Of a stretch of 64,000 nucleotides of DNA, positions 55,691 to 64,000 are shown piece by piece. The notes below the pieces were generated by a model. That model saw only the letters and a list, made by a program, of their open reading frames with translations. It was not told the origin of the DNA and did no database searches. This DNA is from Arenicola marina. Its lineage: Eukaryota; Annelida; Polychaeta; Arenicolidae. A program made the translations under genes and the position numbers. The stretch lies in contig OZ025253.1 in NCBI GenBank assembly GCA_964019135.1, positions 4,965,059-5,029,058 of the forward strand, written 5' to 3'. Positions within the stretch are counted from its first letter, which is position 1; every line of letters begins with the position of its first letter.

Positions 55691-58600
55691 ACCCCGCTAA
55701 TGCGACCACCCCGCTAATCCGGCATTAAGACCACCAAGACCAGACCCAACCAATCATATTCAATGGAATTCAACCCCGCTAATGTGACCACCTTGCTAAT
55801 CCGGCATTAAGACCACCAAGACCAGACCCAACCAATCATATTCAATGGAATTCAACCCCGCTAATGTGACCACCTTGCTAATCCGACATTAAGACCACCA
55901 AGACCAGACCCAACCAATCATATTCAATGGAATTCAACCCCGCTAATGTGACCACCTTGCTAATCCGGCATTAAGACCACCAAGACCAGACTCAACCAAT
56001 CATATTCAATGGAATTCAACCCCGCTAATGTGACCACCTTGCTAATCCGACATTAAGACCACCAAGACCAGACCCAACCAATCATATTCAATGGAATTCA
56101 ACCCCGCTAATGTGACCACCTTGCTAATCCGACATTAAGACCACCAAGACCAGACCCAACCAATCATATTCAATGGAATTCAACCCCGCTAATGTGACCA
56201 CCTTGCTAATCCGACATTAAGACCACCAAGACCAGACTCAACCAATCATATTCAATGGAATTCAACCCCGCTAATGCGACCACCCCGCTAATCCGACATT
56301 AAGACCACCAAGACCAGACCCAACCAATCATATTCAATGGAATTCAACCCCGCTAATGTGACCACCTTGCTAATCCGACATTAAGACCACCAAGACCAGA
56401 CTCAACCAATCATATTCAATGGAATTCAACCCCGCTAATGTGACCACCTTGCTAATCCGACATTAAGACCACCAAGACCAGACTCAACCAATCATATTCA
56501 ATGGAATTCAACCCCGCTAATGTGACCACCTTGCTAATCCGACATTAAGACCACCAAGACCAGACCCAACCAATCATATTCAATGGAATTCAACCCCGCT
56601 AATGCGACCACCCCGCTAATCCGACATTAAGACCACCAAGACCAGACCCAACCAATCATATTCAATGGAATTCAACCCCGCGAATGTGACCACCTTGCTA
56701 ATCCGACATTAAGACCACCAAGACCAGACTCAACCAATCATATTCAATGGAATTCAACCCCGCTAATGCGACCACCCCGCTAATCCGACATTAAGACCAC
56801 CAAGACCAGACCCAACCAATCATATTCAATGGAATTCAACCCCGCTAATGTGACCACCTTGCTAATCCGACATTAAGACCACCAAGACCAGACCCAACCA
56901 ATCATATTCAATGGAATTCAACCCCGCTAATGTGACCACCTTGCTAATCCGACATTAAGACCACCAAGACCAGACCCAACCAATCATATTCAATGGAATT
57001 CAACCCCGCTAATGTGACCACCTTGCTAATCCGGCATTAAGACCACCAAGACCAGACCCAACCAATCATATTCAATGGAATTCAACCCCGCTAATGTGAC
57101 CACCTTGCTAATCCGACATTAAGACCACCAAGACCAGACCCAACCAATCATATTCAATGGAATTCAACCCCGCTAATGTGACCACCTTGCTAATCCGGCA
57201 TTAAGACCACCAAGACCAGACCCAACCAATCATATTCAATGGAATTCAACCCCGCTAATGCGACCACCTTGCTAATCCGACATTAAGACCACCAAGACCA
57301 GACCCAACCAATCATATTCAATGGAATTCAACCCCGCTAATGTGACCACCCCGCTAATCCGACATTAAGACCACCAAGACCAGACTCAACCAATCATATT
57401 CAATGGAATTCAACCCCGCTAATGTGACCACCTTGCTAATCCGGCATTAAGACCACCAAGACCAGACTCAACCAATCATATTCAATGGAATTCAACCCCG
57501 CTAATGTGACCACCTTGCTAATCCGACATTAAGACCACCAAGACCAGACTCAACCAATCATATTCAATGGAATTCAACCCCGCTAATGTGACCACCTTGC
57601 TAATCCGGCATTAAGACCACCAAGATTAGACCCAACCAATCATATTCAATGGAATTCAACCCCGCTAATGTGACCACCTTGCTAATCCGGCATTAAGACC
57701 ACCAAGACCAGACTCAACCAATCATATTCAATGGAATTCAACCCCGCTAATGTGACCACCTTGCTAATCCGGCATTAAGACCACCAAGATTAGACCCAAC
57801 CAATCATATTCAATGGAATTCAACCCCGCTAATGTGACCACCTTGCTAATCCGACATTAAGACCACCAAGACCAGACTCAACCAATCATATTCAATGGAA
57901 TTCAACCCCGCTAATGTGACCACCTTGCTAATCCGACATTAAGACCACCAAGACCAGACCCAACCAATCATATTCAATGGAATTCAACCCCGCTAATGTG
58001 ACCACCTTGCTAATCCGACATTAAGACCACCAAGACCAGACTCAACCAATCATATTCAATGGAATTCAACCCCGCTAATGTGACCACCTTGCTAATCCGG
58101 CATTAAGACCACCAAGACCAGACTCAACCAATCATATTCAATGGAATTCAACCCCGCTAATGTGACCACCTTGCTAATCCGGCATTAAGACCACCAAGAC
58201 CAGACCCAACCAATCATATTCAATGGAATTCAACCCCGCTAATGTGACCACCTTGCTAATCCGACATTAAGGAATGGAATGTTGGTGTTTTAGGCCACTT
58301 TTGTGCACATACAGGCTAAATTGGGCCAAGGAACCTCCCGAGACGATGAAGGATGAAGGAATGAAACATGCCCCAGATTAGGTGCCCGAGCCCGGATTCG
58401 AACCCAGGACCTATTGATCTGCGGTCTAGTGCGCTAACCACTACACCAGGGAGGCCCCCAATCCGACATTAAGACCACCAAGACCAGACTCAACCAATCA
58501 TATTCAATGGAATTCAACCCCGCTAATGTGACCACCTTGCTAATCCGACATTAAGACCACCAAGACCAGACCCAACCAATCATATTCAATGGAATTCAAC

Positions 58601-58785
58601 CCCGCTAATGTGACCACCTTGCTAATCCGACATTAAGACCACCAAGACCAGACCCAACCAATCATATTCAATGGAATTCAACCCCGCTAATGTGACCACC
58701 TTGCTAATCCGACATTAAGACCACCAAGACCAGACTCAACCAATCATATTCAATGGAATTCAACCCCGCTAATGCGACCACCGAA
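55690..58785. repeat. 82-bp satellite, array B, about 35 units (interrupted by a SINE)
   Basis: Same unit as array A. The mix of variants (CGGCATT, GACTCAACC, AGATTAGACC) differs from array A, so the arrays have changed since the duplication. The unit at about 58258-58473 is split by the SINE. Confidence 0.95.
58272..58459 (-). mobile_element. tRNA-derived SINE, 188 bp, full length with a 14-bp target-site duplication
   Basis: On the minus strand the element opens GGGGGCCTCCCTGGTGTAGT. The A box TGGTGTAGTGG (58438-58448) and B box GGTTCGAATCC (58394-58404) are intact, giving an internal Pol III promoter. A 110-bp unrelated body follows the tRNA-like head and ends in ATTCCATTCC, a short tail. 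The direct repeat AATCCGACATTAAG flanks it on both sides (58258-58271 and 58460-58473), duplicating satellite sequence. The acceptor and anticodon stems pair poorly, so it is not a working tRNA and I do not assign an amino acid. Confidence 0.9.
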
Positions 58786-59550
58786 GTTTCTACGATTTTT
58801 GGGGTAGAAACTCGTGGACACCAATAAGTATCAAACGAACTGTTTTCCCCCAATTAGTGTCCGTGTGTCACGAGCCCTGAAACAAAGAGTAACTGCTTTC
58901 TTGTGACGCGAGACGGTGATTGCAATTGTGGACATTGATGTGTACAAAGACAGATGGGTTATCTCATGGACAGGGCCGCGGTCTCTGTCTTTTTTTGTTA
59001 GTGAAATGTTTATTTTCAGATTAATTGATACGTATTAACCTCTTGCCGACTGATGTATGTGTGTGGATCAAGTAATTGAATAGTAATTGAATGCGTATAA
59101 AAGAACATCAGTGACTGTACTTGTTTTCGTACTACATAACCGCCATCCACCCCATCACCCGCCCCCCCCCCCCTGCATCTCACGCCCCACTGTGTTGGCG
59201 TCAGTGATAATCTCAGTGATAATGACACTAACAGCTGTTATCAGGGAAGTTTCGTGGACATTTCGTTTCATTGTGGCCCCCGATTACCCTCACACAATAT
59301 GCCACCACACGCGTGCGCTTGCCTCGTGTAATTGCTGCATGAAAGTTGCAACGATCGATCAATGAAAGTTTTATAAATCAATGGGATTAATCGGCCTAAC
59401 AATAAATATGTACATTTGTGTCGGACTCCTCGACTTGAAATCGTTGTCATAGCTGTTCCCCAGACCGTGATGTATCATAGAAAACTCACATGTTCAATAC
59501 CTTGTTGGATCAATAGCGAATAATTATTGCCGTCATTAATTTTCTCCGTT
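58786..59550. other. Non-coding part of the duplication, copy B
   Basis: Matches 43496-44420 but lacks about 240 bp. No gene supported. Confidence 0.5.
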
Positions 59551-59810
59551 CTTATATTATTTCTATGTAATTTATTTTGCTATGATTTTTACTGAGTATT
59601 TTATTTTACTATTATTTTTACTGAATAATTTATTTCGCTATTATTTGTACTGAATAGTTTATTTCGCTATTATTTTTACTGAATAATGTATTTTGCTATT
59701 ATTTTTACTGAGTAATTCATTTGACTATTATTTTTACTCAATGATTAATTTTACTATTATGTTTACTGAATGATTTATTTTACTATTATGTTTACTGAAT
59801 AATTTATAGG
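59550..59810. repeat. About 30-bp AT-rich repeat, copy B
   Basis: Shorter version of the array at 44420-44790, about 8 units. Confidence 0.85.
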
Positions 59811-59907
59811 GCTAAACTTGCTCGTTAAATCTCATGAACTAGCCTTAGAAAAGACCTGACGACCAGATGATTTTGCTATTAAGTACTTCACTTAGTATTT
59901 TAGTCTC

Positions 59908-60376
59908 ATGCCCTCCTCCTCCCACCTTCAAATGGCAATATTAACGCCCTCCTCCTCCCACCTTCAAATGGCAATATTAACGCCTTCCTCCTCCCACCTT
60001 CAAATGGCAATATTAACGCCCTCCTCCTCCCACCTTCAAATGGCAATATTAACGCCCTCCTCCTCCCACCTTCAAATGGCAATATTAACGCCCTCCTCCT
60101 CCCACCTTCAAATGGCAATATTAACGCCTTCCTCCTCCGACCTTCAAATGGCAATATTAACGCCCTCCTCCTCCCACCTTCAAATGGCAATATTAACGCC
60201 CTCCTCCTCCCACCTTCAAATGGCAATATTAACGCCCTCCTCCTCCCACCTTCAAATGGCAATATTAACGCCCTCCTCCTCCCACCTTCAAATGGCAATA
60301 TTAACGCCCTCCTCCTCCCACCTTCAAATGGCAATATTAACGCCTTCCTCCTCCCACCTTCAAATGGCAATATTAA
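59908..60376. repeat. 36-bp minisatellite, 13 units
   Basis: The unit contains GCCCTCCTCCTCCCACCTTC and AAATGGCAATATTAAC. Units are nearly identical. In copy A the same place (about 44896-44931) has one unit only, so the array grew after the duplication. It is open on both strands because the period is a multiple of 3. Confidence 0.93.
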
Positions 60377-60476
60377 CTCGCTTAGCTCCCTGTGCATGGC
60401 TAAGCTATATCTGTTTAGGGGAATTAGAAAGGGTGTCTGGTACTAATGTTTTTTTTTTTTTTTTTTTTTCATAAAC

Positions 60477-60482
60477 TTTATT
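60477..60482 (-). terminator. Polyadenylation signal of the LINE
   Basis: AATAAA on the minus strand, about 10 bases before the poly(A) tail and 105 bases after the ORF2 stop. It is the likely end signal of the LINE transcript. Confidence 0.75.
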
Positions 60483-60586
60483 TCACAAATCGTGTGTTAC
60501 ATTTGTAAATACGGTCATTTAAAATACACAGTAGTACGATCACAAAGTGAAAATTGTCTAAAAAAAGAGATGTAATCAGATCGTAT

Positions 60587-63500
60587 CTAAGAAAAAACTG
60601 TATAAATGCGGCGTAGAATGTCGCTGAAGTCGTTCCACTTTAAAAATTTGTAGAGAGTAGCATTGGTTAATAATTCGTTCCGCAAAAATAATAACGAAGT
60701 AAACTCTTGACGGTAAGCATAGTCTTGGGCACGCAATAACCAGTCTTTGTATAGAATAAATGCTACAACAGATATGGCAAAGTTTAAAGCTGCGTTTTCA
60801 ACACCGACAATGATTTCTGTCAGACCTATTTTGATATTAAGAATATTCGATATTTGTTTCCATATTTCCTTCGTAAAATAACAGTTATAAATCATGTGAT
60901 AAATATCTTCAATGCAGCCACATCTATCGCAAAGGTCGGTGGGACATCTACCCCATTTTCTGAGATCCTTTTTACATGGTAATATCTGATTAATGATCTT
61001 AAAATTAAAAGCCGCTATTCTCTTATCCGGAATATTTCGAATATTTCTTTTGTAGACCAACGAAAAGTTGATAGGATGGTAGTTTACAATGTCACATAAT
61101 TTGGTTTCACTGCGTAGTAATCCGCTCTTTTGTTGAATAAACTTATCATATAGTTCTCGACTCTTTTTATTCACTTTCGGTGGGTTTAATTTAAGGGTAT
61201 CACGATTTTTGCTCAACAGCTGCGTACATAACTTTTTAAACGGTTTTAGAGCTTTGCGTAGTATTACCATTTCTGAATAAATATTCCGCTTGTCTTTCAC
61301 ACAGTCGTAGACGAAGCTTTCGTCGACATTTCCATCTATAAACTTTAGATGTCCGACTTGGGTGATACCAACTTCAAGGAATGCCTTAAAAAACAAACAT
61401 CGTGTTTGTCCACCTTTAGTCTCGTAGGCAATTGTCGAGTTTCCCCATAATATTTCACGTTGCAGCCTCTCTGGTGACACTACATTACTTTCTTTATGAC
61501 TTTCACTGTGCGCTGAGACGACTTCTTGATAAAACACTGGTAACTGTTTCAGATGAGGAAAGTTTACGGACGTAACATTTTTGAAGTGTAAGAAGAGATT
61601 ATTTTCACCCAGGGTATTTAGATGTGCTCTGGCTAAAAAGTTATAATTTTCTTTGCTATGGATCATCCTCTCTACCCATGATGCCTTTATGGCCTTAAAG
61701 TGTGATTGAATATCAATCATTCCAACTCCGCCTTGTTCTATGTTACGGATAAGTTGGGTTCTTTTTAAGCGTTCGCTCTTGCCCCAGATAAACCCGTAAA
61801 ATAGTCTTTCAATGCGTTTAACTATTTCGTTTGGTGCTGTTGTATGAGTGGCTGTAAAGGTAAGTTTTGGCACTAGGAGCGTCTTTATTATTGCTACTTT
61901 ACCGAATATTGTTAAGTCTCGACGTTCCCAACTGGCTATTATATTTTCTATGCTGATTAATTTATTTTCCCAGTTTAACCGATTGCATTTAATAATATCT
62001 GGGCCAACGTAAATTCCAAGGCATTTAATAGGAAACTCACCAATGGTTATTCCATTTACTGTGATTTCTTTGTGTTTGTGCCGACCTAGGTAGATGCATA
62101 TCGTTTTACTTTTGTTTAAGTATGGACCCGCTACTTTACTGAAATTATCTATCTCTTCTAAGGCATATTTTATCTGATTGACATCGTTTAGTAGTAGAGT
62201 GCCATCGTCAGCGAATTGAGTTATTTTAGCTGATCGGCTATTTCTATGTGCGGTTATATGAAAACCTTTAATATTATCATTACTTTTGATGCGAACAGAC
62301 AAAATTTCTACCACAATGATAAACAGCAGCGCAGAGAGCGGACATCCCTGTTTAACGCCACGGCTAACCTGAAAACTCTGCGACACATGGCCATTGTTTT
62401 TCACGCAAACATTTGGGTTACTATAGAGGGTTTTGACCCATTGTACAAAGGTGTCTCCGAAATTGAACTTTTTTAAAGCTTTGACGAGGAATAACCACTC
62501 GACCGAGTCAAACGCTTTTTCAAAGTCTAAGAATAGAAGGATACCACTTTTGTTTCTGGTGTAAGCATAATCTATGGTATCTTGAATCTGACGTATATTA
62601 GTTCCGATAAAGCGTTTTTTTATGTATGCTGTTTGGTCTGAGCTGATTATGTTGTCTAATACATTTTGCATTCGACCGGATAGTACGAAAGCTAAAATTT
62701 TGTAATCAGTATTAGCCAAACTAATTGGACGATAGTTTTTAAGCTCTTCCCGGGCTCCTTTTTTATGTATCAATCAGAGTACAGAATGTCGTTGGGAATA
62801 GCTTAATTCACCTCGAGTGTGTGACTCACTGAAAACATTCAAGAGGATGGGACTAATGCTATTTATAAACGCCTGGTAGAACTCTGAACTGAGACCGTCA
62901 GTTCCTGGGCTTTTATTCTTCTTCAGCCCACAGATCGCATCTTGTACTTCCTGTAGAGTTAGTAAACCTTCACATTTGGCTTTCTCTGCATCATTTAAGA
63001 CATTTGGAAGATTTGCCTGACTTAAGTACTCATCAACTTCTATTTCATTTGGACTTCTTGTCTTATATAGATTTTTATAAAAGTTTGCGCTTTCCTCAAG
63101 TATTTCTTGATCAGTTGATAGATTTGTGCCTGTTTCAGAAACCAAGCCGTCGATTCTGGAGTTAGCTTGTCGCTGCTTTTCTAATCGCACGAAATAACCG
63201 GTGTTTCGCTCTCCCTTTTCGATCCATTCTGCCCGTGAGCGGATTTGGGCCCCACGGGCCTTGTAAAGGGTTAGATTATCTAATTCTGTCTTAAGCTGTT
63301 TCCTCGTAATTTGTAGATGTTCACTAGAGCATTGAACCATTTTTTTATCTATATCTTTAATTTTGCATTCAAGATTTTTCAATTCTTTGTTTGTCTGTTG
63401 TTTTTCTCTTATTCCAAACGAAATAGAATATTCTTTTATTCTAATTTTACACATATCCCACAATGTACGATAGTCGACTACGCCCTCGTATTCCTCAGTT

Positions 63501-64000
63501 GTCTCAAAGATTATATCTCGGATAGATTTGGTGTACTTCTCTTTTTCTAAGTATGTTGAATTTAGCTTCCAGTAACCTCTTCCTCGCTTGCGTTTGCTAT
63601 CGCTCATTGTGCACATGACGGCTTTGTGGTCTGGGACAGGCGCTACTTCAATTTTACTTGACAGTATTTTGGAATTAAGTGATTGCGATGCCAATAGATA
63701 GTCTATACGAGACCTTATACCATTCGTAGATGCATGTATATACGTAAAATCCTGGTCTGTTGGATGTCCATACCTCCAAATGTCTTTTACGTCTAATGTA
63801 GATTTCATCTTTTTAAATTGCGATGAACTATAATCGAGATTTCCTGTTGACCTATCTAAAGAACTTTCGACTGAATTCAGGTCCGCGCCGATCATCAGGT
63901 TATCTAAGCTATCGGCATGATGCATAATCCAGTTAGATAGTTTTTTAAAGAAGTTGACCCTGTCTTTGTCGGGTGCATATGCAGCAACGATGCTGTAAGT
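60587..64000 (-). pseudogene. LINE ORF2 (endonuclease and reverse transcriptase) with one in-frame stop
   Basis: ORF2 makes the nick and copies the RNA into the chromosome. From 64000 down, the frame is open and shows the C-terminal part of an APE endonuclease (MIGADLNSVESS, then RSRIDYLL). The RT follows with RPISLANTDYK, FLDFEKAFD, GVKQGCPLSALLF and FADDGTLLL (catalytic Asp pair). A C-terminal Cys/His knuckle (CDRCGCIEDIYHMIYNC) sits about 100 residues before the end. One TGA at 62774-62776 splits the frame between the linker and the RT. No frameshift is seen. The N-terminal endonuclease half and ORF1 lie beyond the window. The nearly intact frame means a recent insertion. Confidence 0.9.

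Larger units (their letters stand above)
52906..60448. repeat. Segmental duplication, copy B
   Basis: Second copy of 39300-45001 in the same orientation. Differences: a longer 12-bp section, 35 satellite units, a 188-bp SINE inside the satellite, a 240-bp deletion, a 36-bp unit expanded to 13 copies, and a LINE at the position equivalent to 45001/45002. The duplication may continue beyond the LINE, outside the window. Confidence 0.88.
60449..64000 (-). mobile_element. L1/Tx1-type LINE, 3' part (runs off the window)
   Basis: A 21-bp poly(T) at 60449-60469 is the poly(A) tail of a minus-strand element, with AATAAA (plus-strand TTTATT at 60477-60482) just before it. ORF2 fills 60587-64000 and continues past the end of the window. 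The homologous site without the element is seen in copy A at 45001/45002 (TACTGATG|TTAC), so the insertion came after the duplication. The target-site duplication cannot be checked because the 5' end is outside. Confidence 0.93.

Noticed and set aside
58381..58456. A functional tRNA gene on the minus strand
   Set aside because: The A and B boxes are intact, but the acceptor, anticodon and T stems pair poorly, the position 33 T is missing, and a 110-bp body, a tail and a target-site duplication follow. It is a SINE head.
59906..60474. Repeat proteins with LILPFEGGRRRA or SSSHLQMAILTP units
   Set aside because: 36-bp minisatellite with both strands open; copy A has only one unit in this place.

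Overview
The window is nuclear DNA from an invertebrate animal. It has short GC3-rich exons with GT/AG introns, extracellular-domain shuffling through phase-1 introns, an L1/Tx1-type LINE, a tRNA-derived SINE and very many minisatellites. The style (LU, EGF, SEA and trypsin modules, GC3-rich exons, minisatellite-filled introns) would fit amphioxus or another invertebrate deuterostome, but nothing seen fixes the species. By my count about 29 of 64 kb is tandem repeat, so most long open frames are artefacts of repeats whose period is a multiple of three.

Layout. 1-17.5 kb: a minus-strand gene or pair of genes read from splice sites. In transcription order it has a signal-peptide exon, a Ly6/uPAR (LU) exon, an EGF exon, a second LU exon of exactly the same length (264 bp), three exons forming a SEA domain, a Thr/Pro mucin-like linker exon, and three exons of an S1 trypsin-like protease (activation site, His and Asp of the triad, Asp189 pocket). 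The last exon, which should carry the catalytic Ser, lies beyond base 1. The intron before it opens with ten 82-bp copies of the preceding exon's 3' end, each with its own 5' splice site, followed by about 27 copies of a 28-bp repeat that keeps the same splice-site core. A degraded LINE fragment sits antisense in the gene at 15.36-16.39 kb.

17.5-33 kb: few genes and many minisatellites (42, 106, 39, 33 and 25 bp units), two possible small exons near 22.4-23.0 kb, a fold-back element near 28.2 kb, and a duplicated 0.5-kb block at 23.4 and 31.2 kb, each copy leading into the same 25-bp minisatellite. That minisatellite shares 20 identical bases with the A-box head of the SINE at 58.3 kb.

31.1-48.5 kb: a plus-strand carbohydrate sulfotransferase (PF03567 type). 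One large exon at 46.9-47.86 kb carries the PAPS-binding motifs. A plausible membrane-anchor exon with matching phase lies at 31.1 kb, so the intron would hold about 10 kb of satellite DNA. The main array is 7.1 kb of a 12-bp unit that is open in all six frames and forms G-quadruplex motifs on the minus strand.

39.3-45.0 and 52.9-60.4 kb are two copies of a segmental duplication (end of the 12-bp array, unique spacer, 82-bp satellite, AT-rich repeat). Copy B has gained a SINE, a LINE and a 13-unit minisatellite that is a single unit in copy A. A third, diverged copy of the 0.5-kb block lies at 48.57 kb, again next to a minisatellite (41-bp unit). 60.4-64 kb is the 3' part of an L1/Tx1-type LINE on the minus strand with one in-frame stop, running off the window.
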